From the NCBI RefSeq assembly GCF_963678635.1, contig NC_087064.1, positions 31,031,932-31,095,931 of the forward strand: a stretch of DNA of 64,000 nt. Reading direction: 5' to 3'. Positions 22,855 through 33,920 of this stretch are shown piece after piece. A program made the position numbers and the translations under genes. Origin of the DNA: Symsagittifera roscoffensis (lineage: Eukaryota > Xenacoelomorpha > Acoela > Convolutidae). The number at the start of each line of letters is the position of its first letter. Position 1 is the stretch's first letter. The notes under the pieces are model-generated. The model was given only the letters and a program-made list of their open reading frames with translations, made no database searches and was not told the DNA's origin.

Positions 22855-23583
22855 AACAATATTTTACTTTTCGTACTGTATTTTTTAGTTAACGCTTGTA
22901 TAAGTTTTCCTTTTCAGTTTTAATTAAACGAGGAGTTTCAATCCGAATAATTGATCCAACTGCTCAGCAATTTTTAAAAACAGTCTTTTACTTTTCGTAC
23001 TGTATATTTTAGTTACCGCTTGTAGAAGTTTTCCTTTTCGGCTTTAATTAAACGAGGAGTTTTGATCCAATTTTCAGGGGAAATTTCAGTTCAGCTTTCA
23101 AAAAATACAATTGAGCCGTCCTTTTTTGGAAAGGGTTCAGAAACAGCCAAAACAGCCGAGGAGACAAATATTTCAACAAAAATACCAAACTATGAATACT
23201 ATAGTGAGCCATTAAGAGAACACAGACGCTTTGACGAAAGTGGAGATTTCGAGGAAAAGGATTCAGAAAAAAAAACAGAAAAACTGATCCAACTGCTCAA
23301 CAATATTTAAAAACAATATTTTACTTTTCGTACTGTATTTTTTAGTTAACGCTTGTATAAGTTTTCCTTTTCAGTTTTAATTAAACGAGGAGTTTCAATC
23401 CGAAAAATTGATCCAATTGCTCAGCAATTTTTAAAAACAATCTTTTACTTTTCGTACTGTATATTTTAGTTACCGCTTGTAGAAGTTTTCCTTTTCGGTT
23501 TTAATTAAACGAGGAGTTTTGATCCAATTTTCAGGGGAAATTTCAGTTCAGCTTTCAAAAAATACAATTGAGCCGTCCTTTAT
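22679..23583 (+). repeat. Tandem duplication, 457-bp unit, covering the Artemis-like 3' end
   Basis: Copy A starts at 22679 and copy B at 23136, both with ttcagaaacagccaaaacag, and are almost identical. Each includes the coding tail (acidic, ending LIQLLNNI), the stop and about 270 bp of 3' DNA. Each copy is itself built of two ~125-bp sub-repeats containing tttacttttcgtactgtat and attaaacgaggagttt. Copy B's frame is open from 23062 to 23310 but has no independent start context; it is a duplicated exon tail. Confidence 0.9.
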
Positions 23584-23885
23584 CTCGTCTCAAATGCTGA
23601 TGAGTGCAATGATGATTTCTGAACCAACTAAACCATCTCATCTTAAATACTGATGAGTGCGATGATAATTTCTGAACCAACTGAACCATCTCAACTCAAA
23701 TACTGATGAGTGCGATGATAATTTCTGAACCATCTCATCTCAATACTTATGAGTGACTTAGCTGCCATTTCAAACTGAACCATCTCATTTCAAATACTGA
23801 TGATGATTTCTTATGCAGAAATGAATGATCTCATCTCAAATACTGATGATTGACTTAACTGCCCCCATTTCAAACATGAATTGTC
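23584..23885 (+). repeat. Minisatellite, tctcaaatactgatgagtgc-type unit
   Basis: Six or so imperfect copies of a 45-65-bp unit containing catctcaaatactgatgagt and gatgataatttctgaacca. The core caaatactga is shared with the minisatellite at 1500-2010 and with an intron of the JmjC gene. Confidence 0.75.
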
Positions 23886-24276
23886 ATTTCAAACCCTGAA
23901 AGATTCAAACGATGCTACCAACGAATTCCATTTTTTTTAAACTTTTTTATTTTTTTTATTTTTAGGTTTCAACAAACCTACTTATGGGAGACAACCAACC
24001 CCTGTGGATGAGAATATAGCACACACACACACACCAACAGCACCTTTAAAAGTACAAAATTGCGCAAAACCTATCCTTTACAAATGTTTTGCCGAGAAAA
24101 TAAAGGACAAATCTTTCCCTAGGATCACACTCAAATCATGAACATGATGCAAACAGAAACCAAATTGCTCATTTTAAGTGTAGACCACACTATACGAATG
24201 ATAGTTACTTGCAGATAATTGAGCAAAATCATAGTGTTAACTTTCGTTCTCTAAACGATAATGGTTTGAGCCAACA
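23886..24276. other. AT-rich DNA, no gene seen
   Basis: Poly-T and poly-A tracts (23930-23965), a short CA dinucleotide run (24020-24035) and unique AT-rich sequence. Nothing coding was recognised. Confidence 0.4.
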
Positions 24277-25397
24277 ATGAGCCGATATCTTGGATCCCTC
24301 CAGCGATTTTTTCTTATCCCTCTGTTTCATCGCTCATCCTTTTTTGCTGCTATCAAAGACCTCCTAACCTCTCGGCAACCGGTACGACTTTCATTTCTTC
24401 CCACTATATCCTCTATTTCATTTCTTATGCACTCTGACGATTCGACACAAACCGCTTTTAGTCTCCGCAATTTTTTTATACAAATCTCAGAAGTAGAGGC
24501 TCCAGACAATTTTTTAGACTCGGAACCCAGTTCAAACACCAAATGTTCCCCTATCACTTCATAAGCCCCCGTCATTGCCCTTTCATCAAACTCCTGTTCT
24601 TTTTTCACTGACGCTACCCCACTTGAAATTCACTAACCCTCTTAGTATCCCTTCTAAAAAATCGACAATGATAACCTACCAGCCATCATTATACGTCAAC
24701 TGACATGCACAAATCACCTCGACGATTTCAATAAAATAGCTCTTTCTCAAACACAAAACAGATGCGTTGCACGAAAATCTAATCAACTTCTCATCGCTTA
24801 TTATGATCATAATGTTCACAGATACATGGAATATTCACCACGTAAATATGATGCCGATGTTAACCCGCAACTAACCGAAAAACTAGAACCAGGAACCGAG
24901 AACGTTTCATCACTGATTTGAAATAGAACGAACACAAATATTTCAATCACTAGCACCAGCAGTTTTAAACATATATTATGCAGGATACCTCCTTTTAGGA
25001 AAACGATCAAATTTTATCGATTACAAAGGAAACATCTCTTGATAATACACATTTATGAAATTAGTATCAACTCTAAAAGTTTTTGCAGATAAAGGATGCC
25101 ACCAAAACAAACCAACTTAATAAAAATTGTTTAAATCTTTTTATAACTTCGCGCGATAATTTTCAGTTAAAGAAAGTATTTCAAACTTCGCAAACCGTTG
25201 ATAACAACTCTTACCAGCTTTCGCGGTTTTCAAATTTTCTTTTCAAGCGATTGGAACAAAGCATGAATAACCAACGCAGCAGCCTATTCATCACCTCCGC
25301 ACTACTAACGCACTACCAACATTTACAGGGAATTTCCTCTGAAACCAGATCAAATTGGATGAATATGCTTTTGCAACCAAAAACCGATTTTAATTAA
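24277..25397 (+). pseudogene. Frame-interrupted coding-like remnant, unassigned
   Basis: A chain of plus-strand open stretches in shifting frames: 24277-24564 (with EVEAPDNFLDSEPSS), a following short one (PLSIPSKK), a ~88-codon stretch without Met (about 24659-24921; contains HLDDFNKIALSQTQN and YMEYSPRKYDADVNPQL), then IERTQIFQSLAPAVLNIYY to about 25041, and 25083-25397 (ETRSNWMNMLLQPKTDFN). Such runs are long for DNA this AT-rich and their composition looks protein-like, so a decayed gene or transposon ORF is plausible. A minus-strand frame at 24327-24608 is also open and could be the real one there. No family recognised. Confidence 0.28.
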
Positions 25398-26300
25398 GAA
25401 CAAATATAACTGATGTAAGCACCCTATACACTCATCATAGACAAGCCATTTTAAACAAGTGAATACAACCACAAAAAATAATTGACAGAACACCAGGTAA
25501 TAGAAAAGAAAAAGTTGTAATCAATAGAAACATTTACTTAAAAAACCACTCCCAGGTATACTCCGACAATTGGCGTAACCCCAGCAGAAAATCCCGAGCA
25601 AGCGCTAGAGCCGGCTTCTTCAACCGAGCTACTGCACGCTTAGACACATGGCTCTTTTTTAAGCTAAGAGTGGCTCTAGTGTGACCTACCCTTCAAAATA
25701 GCCAAACTAAGATAAAAGCTTCTGCGATAACAACTAATTTATAACTAAAACTGAAATTACTTAAGTGCATAACTAAATTTGTAAAGAGCTGGACTGGCTC
25801 TGATTTTGTGGTATGCTCATTCGCTCAAAACCATCAGCAGTATTTGAGTTCGAAATAGTTCAGTTTTGTTAAACTTACTCTGTAGTCAAAAAAGGTTTTT
25901 CAAAAAACGTTAAGAATACAGAATTAATAGCAAAAAAATTGCAGAAAAAAATACCTTTTCAATTTCGCCTCCTTAAGTTGATGAAAAAATTATAGTGTTT
26001 ACGTTTTCAAACTTCGGAAAAGTTAAAACCGTTTAAAACACAACCATTGCAAAAAACTGAGCAATTGTTCCGAATCACTCATCTGGCTTTTTTTCCTTTT
26101 GATTGCAGCCGCGATCCCTTTTTAGTAAATCCCTTCAATTACAGAAACTATGGCTGTAATAATTACCATTTCAACATTGAAAATGTCTTTTTCTTACAGT
26201 TTCAATTAAATTAATCAATATAATTTCACAATAGTTAATCTTCTACATCTGGTCAGATTAGATATAACTCATTTTAATACCAAACATTTGGTTTATTTGG
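25398..26300. other. AT-rich DNA, no gene seen
   Basis: Unique AT-rich sequence with no open frame of note. A short local near-repeat of agctaagagtggctctagt type occurs around 25600-25680. Confidence 0.4.
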
Positions 26301-26308
26301 ACTTGCTT

Positions 26309-26426
26309 CCATTGCCCATAGCTGCGAGCACGGTCTGCTTCTGTACAGTCTGCTGTACAGTCTTCTTGGTGCCCGCCAATTCCACCTTCCCCTCCAACGC
26401 ATCCTTCAATTGGTCCTTCGACTGAC
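26309..26426 (-). CDS. Candidate terminal exon, small Lys/Gln/Thr-rich protein tail
   Basis: On the minus strand, after an acceptor-like gtgctctag, a frame of about 38 codons reads GQSKDQLKDALEGKVELA, then a Lys/Thr/Gln/Val-rich stretch, and ends MGNGSKSK-stop. An aataaa overlaps the stop. Local composition is richer in G and C than the flanks, as in this window's real exons. A different frame over the same bases (26258-26467) is longer but looks less protein-like. No upstream exon or family was identified. Confidence 0.35.
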
Positions 26427-26429
26427 CTA

Positions 26430-27360
26430 GAGCACAAATTGAACACTTGTCTCATTACCATCATCATGTTATAAACAATACAGTATAAATATTAGTACAT
26501 TTCATTATACTTTATAATCAACGTTTAATTCATAAATTCATAATAAAAATTCATACTTTAATGAGATGTGTCAGTTGAAAAAAAAAATTGACGTGAGTTA
26601 TTCACACCAATCGCATATGTGTGAATTTGACTTGTTTACAAATTTACTCGGTCGCGGCTAAAGTTTTGTTTTGATTCGCTGTTATTTTTCTTTGGTAGCG
26701 TCGGCCGTGAATATTTTTTCTCCATCTGCGCCAGCCGCGGTTATCTTTTCCTGGGTCGCGGATGCATCTGCTCGGTTTGCAAAGTTTTGAAGTACCAAGT
26801 TTTGGTCGCGGCAGTTTATTTTCTGCCTCACTGGGGTCACCGAGACAAACAAGACTGCTCGTATCAGCGCAAAGCAGTGATTATTTCCCGTATTTCAAAG
26901 TTTTCAATTAAAAAAAATTGCGGCTAAATCTCAAAAATTTCAAACCAGTCGTTTTCGACAACAGGACAAATTTTTTATTTTTTTATTTCGTTCGAATTAC
27001 GACTGAAAGGGCTTTAATACGAAATAAAACTCGACCGATTCCGATGATCTTTTGTGGTTCCTGATTTTGCAGGGAAAACAAAAAAAGAAAAAAAAAGGAA
27101 TACAAAGTTCCGAAAAACAGAACTCAAATACCCGAACACAAAGTTCATCTCCATTTTCAATGGTCGGAACAATAAGCAAAAGTAAGATACCGAGAAACTC
27201 TGTATGACTACGGTTCAATTCGTTTCAACAACTATAGGGCGATTTCAGATTATTTTCCCGAAAGCCTTCACAAATGAGGGTTTCAAATCAGTTGCAATAG
27301 AGAAAACTGCTCAAGGCCCTCAATGAGATGATGCTGAATAGATTGCAATTGATGGATCAG
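26430..27360. other. Non-coding DNA with recurring gtcgcgg words
   Basis: AT-rich DNA apart from 26640-26860, where ggtcgcgg/gccgcgg words recur about six times among T-rich sequence. The same ggtcgcgg/ccgcgac words appear at the left edge of the satellite at 33.3 kb. No gene seen. Confidence 0.35.
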
Positions 27361-27362
27361 TA

Positions 27363-27727
27363 CAACAGTGCCGAAGTACAACAGTGCCGAAAAAAAATTA
27401 GTTAAACAGAGCCGAAAAAGAAAACTTTGTTAAACAGTGCCGAAAATTTGAACCAATTTCAACAAATTAAGTGCGGCAATCAAACACTAAGCGGCAAACT
27501 TTTACAATCTTAGGTGCCCTTGTAAGATTTTGACCGAGAAAATTTGCGAAAATAATTGTTTAATTTGCAAATTTGCAATTGCAGACAATTTGGCACCAAA
27601 ATTGGAGTAATTACTTAGTTAATTAGCGTCATTATTTTCCCACTCTTAAGAAAATGTTGGAAAATGCGTTTAAATTATTCTGAAAGTTTCCCGCCTTTTT
27701 CGGCGCTATTGTACTTCGGCACTGTTG
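27363..27727. mobile_element. MITE-like element with 32-bp terminal inverted repeats
   Basis: The left end caacagtgccgaagtacaac and its continuation through gtgccgaaaaa are matched in inverse orientation at 27696-27727 with two or three mismatches. The interior (~300 bp) is non-coding and repeats the cagtgccgaaaa motif near the left end. No target-site duplication is obvious, so the exact ends and superfamily are open. Confidence 0.65.
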
Positions 27728-28435
27728 AACGCCCCCAATTGATTTTTCTCCCTATGTCTGCTCCTGGTATTTATTTAGTTTTGTTGCTATAGTCTGTGTT
27801 ACTCTCCTTTTGCTGTTTTTCATTCTCAGCGTTTTTATATTAGCGAATTTTATTTCTGCTGCATTCCAATTGGTCGAAAGTTTGAATGCTTTATATCGTA
27901 TTCGTATCATTCAATTGCGATTTCTAGTTTTGCTGCATTCTGATTGGCCGAACATTCGACTGTTTCATTCAACTGAACAATTTCTCTCCTTTCTTAAAAA
28001 GAGGAGATTGTTAAGTAGATCCAAAGACGAGAATAATGAAAAAATTGATGACAGCGACGATAACGATAATAATTTACAGACAAAATCATGAAATGTAAAA
28101 AAAAGCTTTTCAAAAACAGAAAACACAAAATTTTTACATAGAATTTATCTTTGTAAAATTAGTTTTGAGGAAGACGTCATTGATTACAAAATGTTAGCAA
28201 AAACTGACAGTTATATAGTTTATTTTTAAGTCGATGGTTCAAAAAAAAACTTTTTGAAACTAAATCAAAATTGAATTATTTTTTTTGATACAAAATGCAT
28301 AATTTTCTAGGCTGAAATTGCAGATTGGAAACTCGACGAAACTAAAACAATCTATAAGCGTTTACCAGTCTTATTCAGAACTACTAATTTGCAAAAATAA
28401 AAGAATTAATTGATTTCAAGTTTTCTCGAATGCTT
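27728..28435. other. AT-rich DNA with one unassigned ORF
   Basis: A 93-codon plus-strand frame at 27810-28091 begins with a hydrophobic stretch (FFILSVFILANF) and ends acidic. Part of it is an internal duplication (tctgctgcattccaattggt versus tttgctgcattctgattggc), which makes a real protein doubtful. Confidence 0.3.
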
Positions 28436-30782
28436 TGTTATGGTAATTAAATTAGATCACGAATCATTTTAGTTCTATTTCCATATATTTCATTAGTTTA
28501 ATTCAATCTGTCAAGTTCTGGTACTCGCAGGTGTTGACCTTCGGAGTTGTTCGGCATCTTTGGTTGACTTCCAAAGGTGACGATCAACCTTATGCATTCG
28601 AAAGCTGTCCTTTTATACATCAGATATTAAGCGTACTGATTACTCTTTTCCAACATGGCGCAGCCAACAGACAAAGTGGGACTAAAAACCTCTGTTCAAT
28701 TAACTTAATTTTGGACACTGAAGCTTGCGGAACCACCCATTATATGAAAACAATGGTTCAACCTAGTTCAATGGGGGATGGTAACGAAGCATGGGATTAT
28801 TTCGATTTTTTGTTAATGCTTGAACATGTTAACGATAGCCCAAGTTGCTGCTTCAGCGTCGGTAATAGACGGAAAAAAACTACTTGGGCCGGAACAAACG
28901 CCAACGTCTCATTTTTGCCGTTGACTGGGGAGAACGGACAGGATGAATTCCACAGGCGAAATACGACATCTGGATCTGGGGACGACCTGTTATTCGAAGG
29001 TCCTCGTTGCGGCTGAAGCGCAGTTTAAAATAGAGAGAAACGAAATTTACGAACCTTGCAGCTGTTATCGAGAAAACAAGCACTTCAAGGGATGCATTAA
29101 TTGAAAACAAGAATAACCGAGAATGAGCTCTGCAGATCAACCAAAACGTCGACAAAGGTCATCCGGATAGCCTTATCCTACAAGCGAGGTGATAAGTACA
29201 TAAAAAATTTACGTGCCAAGACCAAGCGGAAAAACCGGCGGAGCGTTCCAAATAAAAACAGAAAAAGTGGGAGCAAAAAAGGGAGGATAGCATGTCAACC
29301 GACCACGTGCACGAGGGCCATACCAAGGACAGCCCGAGTTCCGACGGCGAGCACAACCAGGAAGTCGACGATGCTATAACTGCCGACAGGTTGGGTTACA
29401 AAGATCCAGCGAGAGGGACTACAAGTAATTTCTCCTGGAAAGTGGGGCACTATGAATTTATCTGTCGGGAAATGCGCAGAAATTGAGAGCCAACCACAGT
29501 GGGGTTAGTTTAAGGACAGGAAGACCGAGACATGAAAGAGTCGGATGAGATGGAATATGTCCTCTTACAACATGAAAGCTCGGTAGGCTGGGTTAACATG
29601 TCGGCGGAGAAACACAACTCATAGGATTTGGGCAGCTCAGAGGATTACGTAGTGATGGCGATGCAATCAAAACAAAAAACTGAGTTAAAGGTAGCTCGAG
29701 CGAAATTGCCGCTTAAAATCAACGGGAAACGGACAAATTTGAGGATCGACCGTGGCTCAATTTCACAATCAGCGAACTATAAAGGACGTTGGGCACTGCA
29801 TGCGAGAAACTGAACATTTTGCAACCGAAAGACAATGAAATCCGTGATTATGGAAATAACTCTTTTTACTTGGAAGTGGAGCTGGATTCGAATGGATGCG
29901 TGGTTTCGTCAAGAATCAAGTTGATTGGAGGAAACCGACCGAAGTGGAATTGGAACTGGAGTCAAATGGCCGTTGGAAGTGGAAATGGATTCGATTGGAT
30001 GGGTGCAACGACGCGAGGCGTGCAACGACATATACACGTAGATCAAGGAACAAACTTCATGTCTAAAGATGTCAAAACTTTTTGAAATGGAGAAGGAATA
30101 GAGATCATTCAGCCGCCGGTGAACAATTATCAGGCGACAAGGTGGGTAGAACGAACGACTGATAGACAAAAATTTCAGTATTAACAAATGCTCGTGAAGA
30201 CAGATCGGAACCCTTTAAGACGATCGAGCACTAAAATTTTCAAATAAGCTACTCTTAAAATTAAACTATTTGCAGCGCACCGCGGTCGGGAAGCAAATAC
30301 TGTGCTAAGGAAGCTCACAAGGAAACCATCATTAAGAAAACTAAACTTGTATAACGTAAAGCGATCAAGTTCTGCTTGCTTAGATGTACGACACCCAGCG
30401 GTCTGAAACATTCCGCATCTATTGGATACGTACTGCGGTTTCTGATCAGAAATCGAATAAAACGTTAGCAATAGAAACCATCCGATTTGGCTGGCGAAAG
30501 ACCAAATTACAAACCACGAAGCCGTTGGTTCGGACAAAGAAAGGACCTTCAGCGAAATATATTTCCAAGAAGAAAAGGAATGTTATTTTGAGTAAATTAG
30601 TTTACGAATCATTTTAGTTCTAATCCCATTACTTTCTTTACGGTCAACCAATCAGTCAAGTTCTGGTACTAGCATGCTGAAGCCTTCGGAGTTGATCTCC
30701 AATTCATTGTCTACGATGAGCCTTTTATTCAGCTGCCCATTTACACATCTTAAAGTAACAGTGCTGATTACTCTTTCTAACA
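28436..30782 (+). mobile_element. Degraded LTR retrotransposon (Ty3/gypsy-like protease), apparently lacking RT and integrase
   Basis: Two ~200-bp direct repeats flank the element: left LTR 28436-28655 and right LTR 30581-30782, both TG...CA and sharing cgaatcattttagttct and tcaagttctggtact. Directly after the left LTR is a primer-binding-site-like tggcgcagccaac (28656 on), and directly before the right LTR a purine tract, aagaagaaaaggaa. Inside, open pieces in several frames include a retroviral-type aspartic protease remnant near 29690-29890 (KLPLKINGKR, LRIDRGS where an active enzyme has D-T/S-G, and RDYGNNSF). I found no reverse transcriptase or integrase in the remaining ~700 bp. At 2.35 kb it is a non-autonomous or deleted copy. 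Flanking 5-bp duplications do not match. Confidence 0.7.
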
Positions 30783-31148
30783 GATGATGACTTTCAACGT
30801 GCCAATTTCCTTGCGACTTTTTTATGCAGTTTTTTCTAAAAACTAATTTCAATTTTTTAAAAAGAAATCACGAGTTTTCAGTTTCATTTTTTCCATCCCT
30901 CTCAAGCATCATCCCTCACACGCAATTTCAAGCAAAAATGATATTTTTTCGTCTATTACCGTAATTTTTGGATAATTAATTTAACTCAATTCAACTTGAA
31001 GTAATGTCTGAGCCGGAATAGTTCGCGCTGTCTACGTAACTTGTTATTAGACGATTGTTTGCTCGCCCTAAAAATAAAAATCTCAAGTTGTCCGAAATTC
31101 CAATCTACAAATCTACAAACTCTCATAATTTTATCAAAAATGACCACC

Positions 31149-31194
<46 letters not shown>

Positions 31195-32100
31195 AAAATA
31201 TATTTAATTTTGAGTACTAAGTAACATTTCTCTCAGATAGTACTAAGATTTCCTTAAAAATTATCAGCTGAAACGTAAAATTTCGTCTGGATAAAAATCA
31301 GCACGAGCTCAAATACTCCGTCACTTTCTTTACAAGTTAAAAAAAGAAGAAATTGCTAGCTAACCGCAAATGAAGCTAATGTTATGAAAAACGTTTTTTC
31401 TTGGAAAATTGATTAGTTCATCAAAATATTAGTTTGAAACAAATTATTAAAGCATAACCTGCCGGTTGAATAAAAGTGGAAACGAGTCGGCATTGACATT
31501 GATAATTGGCATTTGAAATAAACACCTTTGCCAAGTTTGGAGCCTGTAAGCACTGTTTTTAGGGAATCGTTTGACTTTTTGCTCGTCTTGGTTAGAGCTG
31601 TTACCAGGGCCATTGACTTCTCAGCTCCACATAGAATGCAATCACTCCCGTTTTTCAGGCGCTGCTTCCTGGAACACATTAAAACTTTTCAAAACTTCAA
31701 GAAAACTTTGATATAAATCCGAAAAAAGTGTAGCCTATAATTTTGCCCAATTTCGTACCCGTTTAAAATTTCAAAATTTTATGATTTCTATTTTCTTCGA
31801 TAAAACCTGCAGAATTTGAGAAAACTGGACCAAAATGAAAAAAAAATTTGAATCAGCTTATAAAGATAAATGTCAAGCTTCGTTTTTAGCGTTTTTTTGT
31901 TATTGGAGAGCGCAATTGGCCTTCCCACTTGAAAACTTGAACACAAATCAAAAATCAAAATTACCAAAAATCAAAATTACCAAAAATCAAGTAGAAAAAT
32001 GTACATGGATAACATAAAGATTTTTCCTGAAAAAAAGATATATGGCCAAAATAAGTGAAATGCTCCACAATTTATTTACATAAAAACACTCAATGCATGT
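30783..32100. other. AT-rich intergenic DNA with a TA microsatellite
   Basis: A (TA)n run occupies about 31150-31190. The rest is unique and AT-rich; short open frames (for example 31413-31679 minus, 31835-32017 plus) have no recognisable content. Confidence 0.45.
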
Positions 32101-32421
32101 TTAAGGGGCAGTCGCATTAGTCAGAGCTCTGTCTTTTTTTGGAACAACTGTGGGTCTTTGAATTACCTTAAGTTTAAAACATGCCAAATTTGACAGGGTA
32201 ATTTGTAGTTTACTCCGACAAGTACTTGTAAAAATCCCGTGGGCCGTATTTTTTCCTTCACAAATAGTTCGAACTGGCACACACCCAAAAACGTTGCAAT
32301 TAAAACATTTGCATAGAAAATTCTTGCTACTGACATTAAATTCTGCTGGTGAGCAAACCTCAAAGCATTGTACAATTAAATACAGTTTTTTAAATTGCAC
32401 TTTGCTTTGAGGTTTGCTCAC
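32101..32421 (-). CDS. Cys-rich ORF, possible downstream exon of the B-box-like ORF
   Basis: A minus-strand frame encodes a Cys-rich segment (NFLCKCFNCNVFGCVPV, then more spaced Cys) and a Lys-rich end. Its start overlaps the right arm of a large hairpin. Inside it, an acceptor-like ctttgag before GTTTGCTC and a donor-like aag/gtaatt near 32167 could define an exon that joins in phase 0 to the B-box-like ORF 300 bp upstream. No family is recognised, and the Cys spacing fits none I can name. Confidence 0.3.
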   Translation of the reverse strand: MSKPQSKVQFKKLYLIVQCFEVCSPAEFNVSSKNFLCKCFNCNVFGCVPVRTICEGKNTAHGIFTSTCRSKLQITLSNLACFKLKVIQRPTVVPKKDRALTNATAP

Positions 32422-32467
32422 CAGCAGAATATGATGTCAGTAGCTGGAACTTTCTGTATAAATATTT
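32301..32467. repeat. Large imperfect hairpin, ~66-bp arms, ~35-nt loop
   Basis: The left arm (32301-32367, containing ctgctggtgagcaaacctca) is matched inversely by 32403-32467 (containing tgaggtttgctcaccagcag). The inner ~42 bp differ at about two positions and the outer ~24 bp at several. This is inverted duplication of a short segment; precursor-miRNA-like folding is possible but unproven. Confidence 0.85.
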
Positions 32468-32534
32468 CAGTCGTAGATTTGTAGGGTTTTGCATTTGTCG
32501 GGATCCATGAATGAATGCTAGCTACGACTGAAAA
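32465..32534. repeat. Short inverted repeat next to the large hairpin
   Basis: tttcagtcgtag (32465-32476) and ctacgactgaaaa (32522-32534) are inverse copies about 45 nt apart. Confidence 0.7.
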
Positions 32535-32720
32535 GGAAACGCTAACTGAATGCATAAATTTGGTTTTTTAGAATTAATACCCAACTTCATATGATGATAA
32601 AAACTGAGTTCAATAGCATCTGAATTCACTTCAACGAACTAACCGAAAAAGAAATAGAGAATTGTAAGAAATCAAATATGAAAAAAAACTGCACGAAAAA
32701 TTTAATTTCTGAAGATGAAC

Positions 32721-32834
32721 TCACACGCCGAGTTTTTCCTCGATCTGGTCCACATTACACTTGTTGCATGTGTCCATTTCACATTTCTTACAAGTGAACA
32801 GAACTGCAGGCGCCTTACACTCTTTACACACCAT
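32721..32834 (-). CDS. B-box-like zinc-finger small ORF
   Basis: A 37-codon ATG-to-stop frame on the minus strand, with a favourable start context (A at -3, G at +4). Its Cys arrangement is C-x2-C-x8-C-x2-C-x4-C-x2-C (VCKECKAP, FTCKKCEMDTCNKCN), the same opening spacing as a type-1 B-box zinc finger; the two His that usually complete a B-box are absent in this piece. A donor-like gtgtgagt overlaps the stop, so the protein may continue by splicing (in phase 0) into the Cys-rich exon at 32101-32421. B-box proteins (TRIM and relatives) use the finger for protein contacts. Whether this is a free small protein or a first exon is not settled. Confidence 0.45.
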   Translation of the reverse strand: MVCKECKAPAVLFTCKKCEMDTCNKCNVDQIEEKLGV

Positions 32835-33307
32835 GTTTAATTTGCTTGCACTTCTTCGGAATCAGATAAAACTCAAAAATTTAAAGCACAAAGAATGAAT
32901 GTTATGGTATACTTAGATGTTGGTATGCGAAAATTTTTGAACTGTGTAAAAAGCGTAGTTTATAGTTGACTTTTATGGTTAGTTATCTTTCATATGGTAA
33001 TTAAGAGATGTAAAAAATAAAGAAGAGTTTGTTGAAGAGTGCAACGCACAACCACTTACAATAAATTTTCTTGGCTATGAATGATGTCATGCTAGTGAAG
33101 CCAGTTCTTAAATGACTACTCTCGTTTTTTGAAGAATCTAAGAGCTCATATACGGCAATTGACTAATTTCTAGGCTAATTTCCAGACCAAATCAATGAAG
33201 CAATTAATTTTAGACCATGTTTCGACTAAACTTTAGACCATGTTTCGACTTATTTTTAGACCATTTCAGGACCAATTTTAGGAATAGGTCGCGGTGATTT
33301 TTCCGCG
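32835..33307. other. AT-rich DNA left of the GA satellite
   Basis: No gene seen. A ttagaccatgtttcgact-type motif repeats three times at about 33210-33275, and ggtcgcgg/ccgcgac words begin at 33287, leading into the array. Confidence 0.45.
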
Positions 33308-33883
33308 ACTGAGATAAGGTTTTTTCACACTTCGTCCGCGACTATAAAACCCTGTCCAGACAAAGTCAAAAAATTAATCGCAGACTTCGAACCAGGAAAC
33401 TTGAGTTTAAGTCCGGGGTGGTCCTAAAGTAATTTCGGATGAGGCAAACCGTCTGTTCGTCATGCTCATTTTCGGCCGGATAGAGAGAGAGAGAGAGAGA
33501 GAGAGAAGAGAGATGAAAAGAGAGGTATTTTCACACTTCGTCCGCGACTATAAAACCCTGTCCAGACAAAGTCAAAAAATTAATCGCAGACTTCGAACCA
33601 GGAAACTTGAGTTTAAGTCCGGGGTGGTCCTAAAGTAATTTCGGATGAGGTAAACCATCTGTTCGTCATGCTCATTTTCGGCCGGATAGAGAGAGAGAGA
33701 GAGAGAAGAGAGATGAAAAGAGAGGTTTTTTCACACTTCGTCCGCGACTATAAAACCCTGTCCAGACAAAGTCAAAAAATTAATCGCAGACTTCGAACCA
33801 GGAAACTTGAGTTTAAGTCCGGGGTGGTCCTAAAATAATTTCGGATGAGGTAAACCGTCTGTTCGTCATGCTCATTTTCGGCC

Positions 33884-33920
<37 letters not shown>

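Noticed and set aside
29909-30537. Minus-strand ORFs within the short LTR element
   Set aside because: Opposite to the protease-bearing strand and without recognisable domains.
32301-32467. Calling the hairpin a microRNA gene
   Set aside because: Arm length and inverted-duplication structure alone do not establish processing; no small-RNA evidence is available.
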